In this document: positions 17,152-26,786 of the stretch, piece by piece
Layout: every line of letters begins with the position of its first letter
Position numbering within the stretch: position 1 is the first letter of the stretch
NCBI GenBank assembly: GCA_020630675.1
Contig: JAHDIR010000024.1
Location: 1-42,374 of the forward strand
Reading direction: 5' to 3'
DNA: 42,374 nt
Source: Bdellovibrionales bacterium
GTDB taxonomy: Bacteria > Bdellovibrionota > Bdellovibrionia > Bdellovibrionales > UBA1609
The notes under the pieces: model-generated
Databases searched by the model: none
Told to the model about the DNA's origin: nothing
Seen by the model: the letters and a program-made list of their open reading frames with translations, nothing else
Program-made: the position numbers and the translations under genes

Positions 17152-17928
17152 TTAATAAGGTTGTAAACAAGCCGATTCAATTTCACTTTTAAACATTTGT
17201 TCGCTCAGGCCACTTCCTTTGCGTCCAATCATGGGGTGCAAATTAATCATATAGCTGGAGTTATCTGCTTTTTCGTAAACATTAGGGTCAGCCGGGTAGG
17301 AAGGTAACAAAGCTGCTTGGTTGGCTATAGCAACATTTGAACCAGAAGATTCATAAAGCGCAGTTAGTAAGCTTTCATACTTTAAATCTAACCCCCTAAG
17401 TACAATGTCAAAGTCATCAAGAAAATTGGCAGTAGTGTATCCATAGTTATTTAATGAGTTATGAGAAATCACTTGCTCAATCACTCCTTTGGATAAACTA
17501 TTGATAGTTGTGTTCATACTGACTTCAGTTCTGGAATTTTTATGGAGAAAAACAAACTCCACGGGAGAGCTTTCAGTCATAACTCCGCCTCCGCTCACCT
17601 CATATTGTTTAAAAAATTGAATATACTTTAAGCCACTGACAACATCCGCAGGAACTTCTTTTAGTCTTAAGTAAATTTGATCAGGAATATTTACTCCATT
17701 TTTAAAGTACAACTCCAACTGAGAGTCAAAGTTGACGTTGTTCATTTTAAGAGGTGCACATAGCGCTTGCAACGCACCTGAGGCGTCATAAACCTCTTCG
17801 TCGTCTTCATTAACATTAATGTCAGCACGGCTTTCAAAGCTTGTATTTCCTGAGTCAGATAAATGACTTCCACATGAGGCTGTAAAACCTAAAATAAGAC
17901 CCAATAATATAAGATTGTAAAACTTCAT
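17152..17928 (-). CDS. Hypothetical lipoprotein
   Basis: A signal peptide ends in the lipobox FTASC, with Cys19 as the lipidated residue, followed by a Ser/Asp-rich linker (about 20-50). The rest is a ~200-residue soluble domain with two further Cys (ALCAPLK and SACLQPY) that may form a disulphide joining the start and end of the domain. No family is recognised. The ribosome binding site GGAGGG three bases before ATG 17928 is strong. It converges on the duplicated-domain gene, with a weak CCCACT/AGTGGG hairpin in the shared end. Confidence 0.7.
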   Translation of the reverse strand: MKFYNLILLGLILGFTASCGSHLSDSGNTSFESRADINVNEDDEEVYDASGALQALCAPLKMNNVNFDSQLELYFKNGVNIPDQIYLRLKEVPADVVSGLKYIQFFKQYEVSGGGVMTESSPVEFVFLHKNSRTEVSMNTTINSLSKGVIEQVISHNSLNNYGYTTANFLDDFDIVLRGLDLKYESLLTALYESSGSNVAIANQAALLPSYPADPNVYEKADNSSYMINLHPMIGRKGSGLSEQMFKSEIESACLQPY

Positions 17929-18108
17929 AATCCCTCCCCCTTATCAACAACTACCTTAAAGTAGAGCAAAGACAGTGCCAGCTGTCCTTTTATAAAGTAA
18001 GTAAAATCAATGGCTTATAGTCTAAAAAGTGGTCTCATAATAAAACAAGTGTCAGTCTTATTTCTTCAAAGTTGACATGTCAGAGTTGATCAGTGATGCT
18101 TTGTAAGT

Positions 18109-18996
18109 ATGGGAAAATACAAAATAAATTTAACTGTTTATTTTCTAATCGTCTGTCAATGGACTTTAGTGTCTTGTTCGTTGTTGCCGAAAAAAATAAA
18201 TCATTTGTCGGTGGTTAAATTAAAAGCCCCCATATTCATTCACCTCAAGGGAATTCAAGGCTTTGAAGAGACCAGTGGCCTTTATTCTAAATCTGTTGTC
18301 TCCGATATCGTTGAAGATAAAAAAGTTGAAAAAGAGGTTAAGTTTGCTAAGTTTCAGTTAAAAACAGAAACTCTATTGGTGGATCGTGGGCAAGCCCATA
18401 TTCACTTTTTATTAAAAACATTAGCTCGCAAAGGCAATATGGACCTCAATGACTTGGCAGTTCCTGAGCTTGGGGAGGAGCTAAGAGTAACAATGTACCC
18501 TAACGCCGAAGTTGTAAATGTTGAGGGCAAAGCTAAAACCTCTATTTTTTATGTGCCTCCCATCTCTTTACCTCTACATAAAGTAAAAGTTGGTGATACT
18601 TGGCAGTTAAAAAGAATTTGGTTAACCAAAGAAACTAAAATTCCTGTTCTTATTAATATGACCACTGAATTTAAAAATTATATTCGTTGTGGAAAAAATA
18701 AAATGTGTGCTGATCTAGAACTGAACGGATATATAAATTTACCAACGGCAGACCCAGATAAGATTAAATTAGAAAGCCAAATTCGCGGTAGAATATTATT
18801 TGCAATAGATTCCGGAAATATTCTTTGGTCGCATGTAAGAAGCCGAGAAGTTATCTCTGCAAGCGGTAGTGCTCAAGTGATTGAGAGTTGCACAAAGGCT
18901 GCACTTATAGCACCTGTTGATGAGGCTCTCTTTAGTGAGCCAATATCTTGTGACCCCACTCAGTCTGAATCTTTGTTGTGGCCTTTGTCATCTTAA
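18109..18996 (+). CDS. Hypothetical lipoprotein
   Basis: The N-terminus is a lipoprotein signal with lipobox LVSC (Cys23). The mature part is beta-rich, with alternating hydrophobic strands such as KFAKFQLKTETLLVDRGQ and a central VGDTWQLKRIWLTKE. It resembles the general plan of DUF6263-type surface proteins, but this is uncertain. Four Cys (RCGKNKMCADL, ESCTK, ISCD) are in the second half and may form disulphides. The start has no obvious Shine-Dalgarno sequence. A -35-like TTGACA lies at 18072-18077 but no good -10 follows. It converges on mutS2 with a 28-bp gap. Confidence 0.65.
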   Translation: MGKYKINLTVYFLIVCQWTLVSCSLLPKKINHLSVVKLKAPIFIHLKGIQGFEETSGLYSKSVVSDIVEDKKVEKEVKFAKFQLKTETLLVDRGQAHIHFLLKTLARKGNMDLNDLAVPELGEELRVTMYPNAEVVNVEGKAKTSIFYVPPISLPLHKVKVGDTWQLKRIWLTKETKIPVLINMTTEFKNYIRCGKNKMCADLELNGYINLPTADPDKIKLESQIRGRILFAIDSGNILWSHVRSREVISASGSAQVIESCTKAALIAPVDEALFSEPISCDPTQSESLLWPLSS

Positions 18997-19024
18997 AAAA
19001 AATTATTTGGGTTTGAGTTTTAAA

Positions 19025-21370
19025 TTAGAGGCTAGGATCTTTAAGCTCTACCCAGGTGACTCCGTCACCACCTTGGTTTTTGTTTCCTGAGCTCCAGTTT
19101 TTTACGTAAAGACATCTAGAAAGGTAAGACCGAGTGGCTCTTTTTAAACTATTGGTACCATGGCCATGAATCACTTTAACTCTATCTAATCCTTGCACTG
19201 TGGCTTTGTCGAGCTCAATTTCAATTTTAGATATAGCTTCATCTACGCTCATTCCACGTAAGTCGATAGAGTTTTGCCCATCAATTTGAGAGAGCTTATA
19301 AAAGCCTTTTGATTTTAAAACTTGTTGGGTCGGATTTTCCAGATTAGCCGTGTTGAGCTGAAGAAGCTTCCAATCTAATTGAAGCCTCATGCTCTGTGAA
19401 ACGACATCAACAAGTCCTTTATTGTTAGGGCTACTTTGTACAAGACCTTCTTTCTTTAAAGAAGTAATAAACACTTTTGAGCCGGGAGGAAATTTTTGAG
19501 CAAATTCCGCCACGGTTTGAGGAGTGTTATTTTCAGGCTGAAGATTAGGTTTTACAATCTCCGGAAGTTGACTTTTGACCTTTTGGAGCTCACTGTTTTT
19601 TGATAAAACATCGCCAGCTTTGTTAACGCGAATGAGTTTTTCAATTTTTCTTTCGGCGCGAATGACACTTTTTTCAAGCATAAGTTCTTTTTCTTTTTCG
19701 TGTCGAGCGATTATGTTTTTATATTTTGTCAGTTGCTTTTCAAAAGACTTTTTTGCCTCATTAGCTTCTAGAGTTCTTAGTTTCAGAGAGTTTTTTAACT
19801 CAGTGACTTCATCGATCGACTGAATATACTCTTTTTTATCTGGTGAAATATAATCTAAAGCACGGTCTATAATTTCAGGAGATATGCCAATTCTTTTTGC
19901 CGTCTGAATGGCTAATGAGTCGCCTGAAATTCCTTGTAAAAATTGATAGGTGGGACCTTTTTCTAAGTCAAACTCTAAGCTCCCATTGATTACAGGGCCG
20001 TTATCCGGCCAGTGGTTTTTAAGGTGGCTAAAATGCGATGTAATAACAGCAAAAACATTATTTTTGCAATAAATATCAATAAAGCTTCGCGCTAGGGCTG
20101 AGCCTTCCTCGGGGTCTGTAGAGCTACAAATTTCATCCACCAAAACAAGGCTATCAGAGCCTTTTAAGTGAGTGGCTTGCTCTAATATTTTAAGGTGGCT
20201 GGCAAAGCTACTTAGATTTTGCGACACACTTTGGTGGTCTCCGACGCTGGAAACAATATGGTTAACAAATGGAAGTTCTGATTCCGGTGAGGCGCAAACC
20301 AAAAGACCACACCTAGCCATATGAATAGCTAAGCCAATAGATTTTAATAAAACAGTTTTTCCTCCGGCATTGGGGCCAGACAAAAGTAAAATTCTTTGAT
20401 TGGAGTTTAGAGTGACAGAATTGGAAACAACTTTTTCATCTTGCAGGAGAAGTATAGGGTTTTTTAAGGAAAGTAAGTTAACTTGATCTTTAGTAAACTG
20501 ACATTCATGGGCATTTGTTTTTAAGGCTAATTGGGCTTTCGAAAAATAGATATCAAAAAATAATAAAGATTTTGAGGCGCTACTGAGGTCAGAACTTAGG
20601 GCATAAAAGTAATTAGAAATTTCTAATAAAAGTCTTTCGATTTCTTTTTTTATGTCGAGTTCAATCTCTCTTATGGTGTTGTTTGTTTTTACAACCTCAG
20701 AGGGTTCCATAAAAACAGTTTGCTTACTTTGGCTAGAGTCGTGAATAATACCTTCAAAGCGATGTTGCATGCCACTTTTAATGGGCAGAACCCACCGACC
20801 TTCTCTTGTTGTTACGTATTTGTCTTGAATAATATCTTCAATTTCATAACTTTTTACTAATTTGTCCAAAGTCTTTTGTATGCTCGAGCTAAGGTCTTTC
20901 TTTTTTTTATTAAGCTCATGGAGAGTTTGGCTGGCATCAGAGCGAATTAAGCCATCATTTGTGATTAAGTTTTCAATTTTATTTAAGCCCTCTTCTGGCG
21001 AAAAAAAAGTTAATAAGTGCTCTTGGAGAATAGGGGAGACAAATTGACTTAAAGTTTCTTTAAGTGAAAAGTATTCAATAAGAAAAAAACGTATGTCTTT
21101 GAGTTGTAAAGGGTTAAGGTGAGAGTTCTTTTCAACTAGTGGAAACCAGCTTAAAAATAAATCTAGGCTTTCCATTGAGGGCCTGACCCCAGATTTTAAA
21201 ACACTTTTGCACTCTTCAATGGTTTTAAAACTCACTTTGGCTTGACCTATATTGGGCAAAGCATCTGTGGCTCTTAAGTCTTCTTGAGCTTGGGAACTAC
21301 TAGCATATTGACAAAGACGTTCGAGTAAAAAATTCCAATCCAAATTATTTAATAGTGAAGTGCTTGGCAT
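19025..21370 (-). CDS. mutS2: Endonuclease MutS2
   Basis: MutS2 binds branched DNA and stalled or collided ribosomes. Its ATPase is MutS-like, and its C-terminal Smr domain is a nuclease. Seen: Walker A at residues 332-339 (GPNAGGKT), LVDEICSSTDPEEG as Walker B with following loop, a long coiled-coil clamp at about 510-610, a KOW-like segment near 640 (GSKVFITSLKKEGLVQ), and a complete Smr domain from ~700 (IDLRGMSVDEA, then VIHGHGTNSLK). The length of 781 aa is normal. The gene starts three bases after lnt ends and has no obvious nearby ribosome binding site besides AAGGAGA 14 bases upstream, so it is probably translated with lnt. Confidence 0.95.
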   Translation of the reverse strand: MPSTSLLNNLDWNFLLERLCQYASSSQAQEDLRATDALPNIGQAKVSFKTIEECKSVLKSGVRPSMESLDLFLSWFPLVEKNSHLNPLQLKDIRFFLIEYFSLKETLSQFVSPILQEHLLTFFSPEEGLNKIENLITNDGLIRSDASQTLHELNKKKKDLSSSIQKTLDKLVKSYEIEDIIQDKYVTTREGRWVLPIKSGMQHRFEGIIHDSSQSKQTVFMEPSEVVKTNNTIREIELDIKKEIERLLLEISNYFYALSSDLSSASKSLLFFDIYFSKAQLALKTNAHECQFTKDQVNLLSLKNPILLLQDEKVVSNSVTLNSNQRILLLSGPNAGGKTVLLKSIGLAIHMARCGLLVCASPESELPFVNHIVSSVGDHQSVSQNLSSFASHLKILEQATHLKGSDSLVLVDEICSSTDPEEGSALARSFIDIYCKNNVFAVITSHFSHLKNHWPDNGPVINGSLEFDLEKGPTYQFLQGISGDSLAIQTAKRIGISPEIIDRALDYISPDKKEYIQSIDEVTELKNSLKLRTLEANEAKKSFEKQLTKYKNIIARHEKEKELMLEKSVIRAERKIEKLIRVNKAGDVLSKNSELQKVKSQLPEIVKPNLQPENNTPQTVAEFAQKFPPGSKVFITSLKKEGLVQSSPNNKGLVDVVSQSMRLQLDWKLLQLNTANLENPTQQVLKSKGFYKLSQIDGQNSIDLRGMSVDEAISKIEIELDKATVQGLDRVKVIHGHGTNSLKRATRSYLSRCLYVKNWSSGNKNQGGDGVTWVELKDPSL

Positions 21371-21373
21371 GAG

Positions 21374-22909
21374 TTAGGCTTGTCTCCTTTTCCTTTCCCA
21401 GAGAATAACTCCGAATAAAAGAACTAACTTTAAGTAAATAAATAAATTAGGGAACTGGCTGTAAAAAGTAGGCTGTGGGTTAGATTTATAAGGAACTTCA
21501 TAAGTGTGGGACCAAAGAGAGCTCATGGGTGATGGCTCTAGGAAGTCTCCGTTGGCTAAAACAACAGTGGATATCCCAGTATTTGTTGAGCGTATAAGGG
21601 GTCTTCTTACTTCTATGGCACGGGCCATTGTCATATAGAGGTGTTGGTAAGGTTCAGCATAGTCACCATACCAAGAGTCATTAGTGACGTTGAGAAGAAC
21701 TTCAGCGCCGAGTTGACTCAGCTCTGTTGTAAAGCGAGGAAATAAACTTTCATAGCAAATTTGAATTCCAAAATTAGTATTTAAAAAAGAAGTGACTTGT
21801 GGCCCCTTCCCAGGCTTAAAGTTGGAAACCTGCGGTAAAAGCTTTCGAATGGCCGGAAAAAAATGACTTCCAGGAATATACTCACCAAATGCTAAGAGGT
21901 GTGTTTTACTATAATAGGGTAGAACATATTCTCCATTTTCAACAAACATAACTGAGTTTGCTGTTCTGCCATCTTTCGTCGAAGAGTAGGTTCCAGTAAT
22001 TAAGTTAATTCCTTCTTTTTTTAATTGGGTTATTAACTGCTGAGCGGGAAGGCTCGGGCTTTCGGGGCCCATTTTAACTGGAGAGGCTGTTTCTGGCCAC
22101 ACCAAAAAGTCAGGAGAGTGTTGGGCCTGTTCTTTTCTGGAAAGTTCCATATATTTATTAATAATTTTTGAGCGAAAGTTATAGCCGTGAATTCGGTACT
22201 GTTCTTCTAGATTACCAATGTTAGCTTGTATAATTCCAGCTTTTAAAGACTTGTCGGGTTGCGGAAGGCGTTGCTTTAAATAGCTTCCAGCTCCGGTACT
22301 AGTCGCTAAAACAAAAAGAGTTAGGGCAAAATAAGAAACTTTTTTTTTAAAAGACTTTTTCGGAAGAAAGATAATGTAGAATGCAAAAATATTTAGATAG
22401 ATAATCAGGGCACTGAGCCCTTCGAAGCCAATCCACTCCGCCAATTGATAAGTGGGGGTTGGCAAAGTCATTAAGGTGTAGCCAAAGTTCCAAGGAAATA
22501 TAGTTGGAACATAGGACTCGAATAAGGACGTTAAGGTGGCGATAACAAATAAAGAGGCCCCAAGGTTGAGTTGTGTTCTTTTTTTGATGAAGGAGTATAA
22601 AACTCCGGCAAGGGGAATGTAAAGGTTGGTAAAACTACAATAAGCAATAAGGCCTAAAGCTGATAGAAGCCAGGGTAAGTTTCCAAAATCATGTATTGTG
22701 AGTAAAATCCAATTGAACCCAATCAAGGTTAATGTGAATTGAGCGATCCAGCCTGACCAAAATATTTTTTTGGTAGAGTGTTCTTCAGTCCAAAGTTTCC
22801 ATAAGGGGGCAAAGGCAAAGAGGCTGGCCCAAGGAGGAAAAGGAATAAAACTTGTGCCTATAAAAATTCCTGTTAGTATGGAATAGATGATAAATTTATT
22901 TTTTAGCAT
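21374..22909 (-). CDS. lnt: Apolipoprotein N-acyltransferase
   Basis: Lnt adds the third acyl chain to lipoproteins in the inner membrane, using phospholipid. Seen: a hydrophobic N-terminal part with about seven membrane segments to residue ~205, then a nitrilase-fold periplasmic domain with the catalytic triad Glu273 (VWPETASP), Lys335 (YYSKTHLL) and Cys385 (QICYESLF). A last membrane helix is at ~490-505. The length of 511 aa matches the family. This fits the many lipoproteins in the window. It is transcribed from a 50-bp divergent spacer shared with the zinc-ribbon gene, upstream of mutS2. The ATG at 22909 lacks a clear ribosome binding site. Confidence 0.95.
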   Translation of the reverse strand: MLKNKFIIYSILTGIFIGTSFIPFPPWASLFAFAPLWKLWTEEHSTKKIFWSGWIAQFTLTLIGFNWILLTIHDFGNLPWLLSALGLIAYCSFTNLYIPLAGVLYSFIKKRTQLNLGASLFVIATLTSLFESYVPTIFPWNFGYTLMTLPTPTYQLAEWIGFEGLSALIIYLNIFAFYIIFLPKKSFKKKVSYFALTLFVLATSTGAGSYLKQRLPQPDKSLKAGIIQANIGNLEEQYRIHGYNFRSKIINKYMELSRKEQAQHSPDFLVWPETASPVKMGPESPSLPAQQLITQLKKEGINLITGTYSSTKDGRTANSVMFVENGEYVLPYYSKTHLLAFGEYIPGSHFFPAIRKLLPQVSNFKPGKGPQVTSFLNTNFGIQICYESLFPRFTTELSQLGAEVLLNVTNDSWYGDYAEPYQHLYMTMARAIEVRRPLIRSTNTGISTVVLANGDFLEPSPMSSLWSHTYEVPYKSNPQPTFYSQFPNLFIYLKLVLLFGVILWERKRRQA

Positions 22910-22959
22910 TATTTAGTTTTAGATGAGTTAATGATCAATGTCACGGATGGAGATTGGCC

Positions 22960-23928
22960 TTGGAAAAGAGTTCTATAGAAGATATCAGCAAAGTCCTCGA
23001 TTTTAATTTTAAGAATAGCCTTATTTTAAAATCCTTAGATGTTCATTGCCCCAACTGTGATCGTCATTATGTCGTGAACCCTCATGAAATAATGGTTCCT
23101 AAGCCCTCTTTTGTCTGTAAATCCTGCTCAACCTCTTTTTTCATTAACTATCCAGAATGTGCCTTTGAAAAAAAAATCTTTGGAGTGGCCGCAGAGCGCA
23201 AAGCGTTATCAAAGGTGGATTTTCAACTTAACAGTCACTTTGTTGAGACCCCTCCAGAAGAGGCGCAAATACCTTTGCCTTTAGATGAAGTTGCCTCCCT
23301 TCCTCAGGAATCGCCATCAACAAAACAAGAAGCTAAGAATTCACTCAGCTTAAAAGAAAGTCAAAAAAATCAAGATGCTTTGCTGCCGACAGAAAACCAC
23401 CTTGTAACTCCTGTCAAAGCCTGCCCGAAATGTGAATTTGTTAACCCGGCCTCTATTGAAGAGTGCCTTAAGTGCTCTGTCGTTTTTTCTAAGGTGCATT
23501 CACAAACTCAGTTTGGGCAAAAAGTGTTTGCCAGCGATGAACTAAAAGATTTGTGGGAGCTCGCTATTGATAATTATGAAGTAGAGTCTGCTCACGATAA
23601 CTTTATTCGTTATAGCCATGTTGAGGGTAACCTTGAATATGCTTCACAAAAATATAACTCTATACTTTCTGTCAATCCTTATGATGATATGGCTAACGCT
23701 ATGAAAAAAAGAATTATATCATTGTCGGCCATAGATATGGAAAAATCCGCGATAGAGCCTGTGAAAAGTGTGTTCCGCTTTTTTAATTTAACCACTCTGA
23801 CTGTGGCCTTAGGTTTGTCCCTAATTCTGTTGGGGTATGTATTCCCTGAATTCAAAAATCTAATGGGAATTGGCGCTTCTTCATTGTGTTTGATTGCTGG
23901 CTTAAGATACTTACAAATTAGAAACTAA
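22960..23928 (+). CDS. Zinc-ribbon membrane protein (MJ0042-type finger)
   Basis: The N-terminus carries a zinc ribbon, CPNCDRHYVVN...CKSCSTSF at about residues 25-60, of the MJ0042 kind. After a Pro/Ser-rich linker a second ribbon, CPKCEFVNP...CLKCSVVF, lies near 150-175. Residues ~190-255 are helical. Two hydrophobic helices close the protein at about 267-285 and 292-310. Such architecture occurs in membrane-anchored regulators of delta-proteobacterial-type bacteria, but no function is known. The preferred start is TTG 22960, seven bases after GGAGA; an in-frame TTG at 22954 would be too close. The gene is divergent from lnt. Confidence 0.65.
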   Translation: MEKSSIEDISKVLDFNFKNSLILKSLDVHCPNCDRHYVVNPHEIMVPKPSFVCKSCSTSFFINYPECAFEKKIFGVAAERKALSKVDFQLNSHFVETPPEEAQIPLPLDEVASLPQESPSTKQEAKNSLSLKESQKNQDALLPTENHLVTPVKACPKCEFVNPASIEECLKCSVVFSKVHSQTQFGQKVFASDELKDLWELAIDNYEVESAHDNFIRYSHVEGNLEYASQKYNSILSVNPYDDMANAMKKRIISLSAIDMEKSAIEPVKSVFRFFNLTTLTVALGLSLILLGYVFPEFKNLMGIGASSLCLIAGLRYLQIRN

Positions 23929-23931
23929 TAA

Positions 23932-23965
23932 ACAGCGTCTCGAGAAATTAGCGAGACGTAGCTGT
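23932..23965. terminator. Bidirectional hairpin at convergent gene ends
   Basis: ACAGC-GTCTCG (23932-23942) pairs with CGAGAC-GTA-GCTGT (23952-23965), with a three-base bulge and a nine-base loop. It lies just after the zinc-ribbon gene and contains the last codons and stop of the subtilisin gene. A T-rich stretch (ATTTATTGTTTTT) follows on the plus strand. Confidence 0.65.
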
Positions 23966-25285
23966 ATTTATTGTTTTTGATAGTTCCTCTTTCATGCTTT
24001 TGGCAAAGCTACTTAAACCTCTTGAGTTGTCGGTGCCGCCAAAGGCCTCTGTAGTTAAGCCTTTATTTTCTTTGATGGTAAAAGCATCTTTTTTAATATT
24101 CACTGTGTTTTTAGCAACGATACCAGAGGCACTAACACCAGAGTCTAAAATAGTCAGAGCTCTATAAGTATTTAACCTTTTCTTATATTTAGTTTTTCCT
24201 GACAACCTTTGATCTAGGTCTCCGGTTTGGGTTAAATGCTTGATGATTTTTTGTGGTGTAAAGTCTGGAAATCGAGCTAAAATTAATGCCGCCACTCCTG
24301 TAACAAAAGCTGTGGCTTGAGACGTGCCCGTCATGATTCCATATTTACCACCAGGTAAGGTTGATCTAATTTTATTTCCTGGAGCTGCTAGGTCAACAGA
24401 GGCGGCTCCGTAGTTGCTCGATGGTAAGACATATTTATTTTTATCAACAGCTGTTACAGATATGATATTAGACATTTTATAGTCAGCCGGGTAGTAGCCA
24501 TTTATATCTGAGTTAGAGCGTTCGTTGCCGGCGGCAGCAACAAATAATACTCCCGCTTTTCTTGCCATTTCAATGGCTTTTCTCTCAGCAGGGCTGGCTT
24601 CAAGTCCGCCCCCTGAGTAGTTAATAATATTGGCTTTATTTTTAACGGCATACTTGATGGCTTCAACGGTGTTAACGAGGTTGTTAATTCCGGGAGCTTT
24701 TGGATCATAATATTTTAAAATCATTAAGCTGACATCAGGAACCACTCCAGCAACACCACCATTACCATGAGTCGCACCAATAATTCCAGCAATATGGCTA
24801 CCATGTCCGTGATTGTCTGAAACGTCTCCATTTTTAGTGATGAAATTACAACCATGATAGTCATCTACACAGCCGTTGCCATCATTATCAATCCCGTCGC
24901 CAGGAATTTCCCCCTTGTTTTTCCATAAGTTCTTAATTAAGTCGGGGTGTTTAAGGTCAATACCAGTATCAATCACAGCCACAATGATCTTTTTGTTTCC
25001 TTTTGCTTTCAGCCTTTGCCAAGCTTTAAAAGCATCAACAGATTGAATACCCCACATTTTTGAAACTTCTTTTTTTAGAATACTGGTTTCTTCTGAGGAG
25101 TCTGAAAATTTAACTGGTCCAAGTAAAGTATCTCTTTGTGTGTTCTTTTTTATTTCACTAGAGAATTCTTTCTGCTCAAAGTTGGACTGACTTAATTGGC
25201 CAGCGAAAAGAGTAGATAATGTAAGTATTAAAAAACTAAGACTTAGTTTTTTGTTTCTAACTTCTTTGTTCTTGAGTGATTTCAT
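23948..25285 (-). CDS. Secreted subtilisin-like serine protease (S8)
   Basis: The triad is visible in order: Asp106 (VIDTGIDLKHPDL), His161 (NHGHGSHIAGI) and Ser322 (GTSQATAFVTG), with oxyanion Asn254 in AAGN. The N-terminus has a positive region and hydrophobic segment (LSLSFLILTLSTLFAG) that acts as a signal. A short propeptide-like part follows, and a KMWGIQSVDAFKAW segment typical of proteases that process themselves. An insertion GIDNDGNGCVDDYHGCNF around 131-148 is Asp-rich and may bind calcium or form a disulphide. The C-terminal ~80 residues are not part of the catalytic fold. ATG 25285 follows GGGGAG; an in-frame TTG at 25312 lacks a ribosome binding site. The secreted protease could attack prey or environmental protein (inference). 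Confidence 0.9.
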   Translation of the reverse strand: MKSLKNKEVRNKKLSLSFLILTLSTLFAGQLSQSNFEQKEFSSEIKKNTQRDTLLGPVKFSDSSEETSILKKEVSKMWGIQSVDAFKAWQRLKAKGNKKIIVAVIDTGIDLKHPDLIKNLWKNKGEIPGDGIDNDGNGCVDDYHGCNFITKNGDVSDNHGHGSHIAGIIGATHGNGGVAGVVPDVSLMILKYYDPKAPGINNLVNTVEAIKYAVKNKANIINYSGGGLEASPAERKAIEMARKAGVLFVAAAGNERSNSDINGYYPADYKMSNIISVTAVDKNKYVLPSSNYGAASVDLAAPGNKIRSTLPGGKYGIMTGTSQATAFVTGVAALILARFPDFTPQKIIKHLTQTGDLDQRLSGKTKYKKRLNTYRALTILDSGVSASGIVAKNTVNIKKDAFTIKENKGLTTEAFGGTDNSRGLSSFAKSMKEELSKTINTATSR

Positions 25286-25629
25286 AATTTTCTCCCCAAT
25301 TTGTTTCAACAACCTACCTTTTACAAAAGCAATTTAGGGCCCTTTTTCAAGAAAACATAACTTACTGATATAATTACTTTTTATTGAAATGAGACATTTG
25401 TTTTTTAAGTAAGTATCAGGCAACTGACAAAAAAGTGGACGATTATTGATTAAGAAGCTTAACTCCGTAAAAAGCTAGAAAATGATAAAATTGTCTTATT
25501 GTGAAACATAAAACCAACCAAAATTTTTATTTATCACTTCATTTTTAATGAGCAAATTTCTTCTAATGCCTAATATTAAGAGGGCCGATAAGCCTGTGAC
25601 CGACATCTTAGAAAAAAGGACTAAATTTT
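25286..25629. other. 344-bp divergent non-coding region
   Basis: It separates the subtilisin and OmpA-like genes. A 46-codon frame starting ATG 25567 is open but lacks a ribosome binding site and overlaps the OmpA-like gene. I see no hairpin or operator I would defend. Confidence 0.4.
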
Positions 25630-26160
25630 TTGAAGCTTATATTTTTAAGCCTGCTATTTTTGTTAACGACTTATTTATCAAGTTCTTGGTATGTTTGTCA
25701 TATTAGAAATCAATGTGTGTTTAAAAGTGGTTCTAGTTTACTCGCACATGAAAGTTTTCATAATAAAAAAACGGTTAAAGAAAATAAGCTTAACCTTGTA
25801 AATGAGTATCAAGAAAAGTTTCATATCTTAAATGGCAGAATTCATTTCAAGCTCGGAGCTCGGGAGCCACTTAAGTCCAAAGCTGTCTTAAGCTACCTAA
25901 AAGAAGTGAGTGAAAAGTGGAAGGAAAACCCTGAGGCAACGATCCAAGTGGTTGGACACACTGATAACAAAGGGGCCCGAAAATCCAATTATCAATTAGG
26001 CCTTTTTCGGGCAAAAATTATCACTCGGGGCTTAGTGGCTCAGGGGGTCAGTCAAAAGAAAATTAAAACACGATCATTGGGTGAGGACCAGCCTTTAAGT
26101 TCCAATAGAACAAGTCGAGGAAGGTTTAATAACCGTAGAGTTGAGATTAATATTCAGTAA
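25630..26160 (+). CDS. OmpA-like peptidoglycan-binding protein
   Basis: Residues ~65-176 form an OmpA-C domain: VVGHTDNKGARKSNYQLG includes the Asp that binds diaminopimelate, followed by FRAKIITRGL with the matching Arg and the closing NRRVEINI. The first 20 residues are a hydrophobic segment (LIFLSLLFLLTTYLSSSW), which may be a membrane anchor or signal. The protein would tether the envelope to peptidoglycan. The start is TTG 25630 with AAGGA nine bases upstream; no ATG is available. The next gene begins after 10 bp with its own AGAGGTG site, so they are probably co-transcribed. Confidence 0.8.
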   Translation: MKLIFLSLLFLLTTYLSSSWYVCHIRNQCVFKSGSSLLAHESFHNKKTVKENKLNLVNEYQEKFHILNGRIHFKLGAREPLKSKAVLSYLKEVSEKWKENPEATIQVVGHTDNKGARKSNYQLGLFRAKIITRGLVAQGVSQKKIKTRSLGEDQPLSSNRTSRGRFNNRRVEINIQ

Positions 26161-26170
26161 GAGGTGAATT

Positions 26171-26779
26171 ATGTTTATAGATATTTTTTCCAGTTCTCCA
26201 GCTTTGGCACAAATTCTTTGTATGCTATTAGTGGCTGCGATCATTGGCTATTTTTTGGGTCACTTAATAACCAATAAGCGCATGAGCAAAAAATTAGAAG
26301 TTTATGAAAAAAAAATGTATAAAGTTGAATCTCGACTGGAAGAAATGGAGCTGATTAAAGATAAACAAGCACTGTTGTTTGACAGTAAAAAAGAACTCAC
26401 TGAAAAACTCAATGAATATGATTCTCTTTTAAGCTTAACAACTGAAGGAGAGTCCATTAAGAAATCATTGAATGCACTTAATTTTGTTCCATATAAAGAG
26501 TTTTCACAAACCGTCGATGCGCAAAATAAAATCATTGAAAAGCAAAAGAAAGAGAATACCCAAGTTTTTAATAATTACTTAGAAAAAAGTGTGAATGATA
26601 TGGAAATCCTAAAGGAAAGCATTTCTAAAAAAATGAGTCAATTTATGGATACTTTTGATTGGGCTCATAAGCTACAAAGTTTAGGCTTAGAGGTTAGTAG
26701 GCAAGTACAGAGCTCCAAGGCAGAAGATAATGAAAGTGAGGGCTCTGTTGACAGTAGCTCAGAAGACCAAGCGAGTTAA
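26171..26779 (+). CDS. Membrane-anchored coiled-coil protein
   Basis: One hydrophobic helix (about 12-31, ILCMLLVAAIIGYFLGHL) is followed by a long charged coiled coil over residues ~40-165, and a Ser/Glu-rich disordered tail. No domain is recognised. GAGGTG lies six bases before ATG 26171. Its neighbour is an OmpA-like peptidoglycan-binding protein 10 bp upstream, which suggests an envelope role. It converges on the lipoprotein gene at 26787 with only seven bases between. Confidence 0.7.
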   Translation: MFIDIFSSSPALAQILCMLLVAAIIGYFLGHLITNKRMSKKLEVYEKKMYKVESRLEEMELIKDKQALLFDSKKELTEKLNEYDSLLSLTTEGESIKKSLNALNFVPYKEFSQTVDAQNKIIEKQKKENTQVFNNYLEKSVNDMEILKESISKKMSQFMDTFDWAHKLQSLGLEVSRQVQSSKAEDNESEGSVDSSSEDQAS

Positions 26780-26786
26780 AAATATT

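Noticed and set aside
25567-25707. 46-codon ORF overlapping the OmpA-like gene start
   Set aside because: No ribosome binding site, overlaps a confident gene, no recognisable features.
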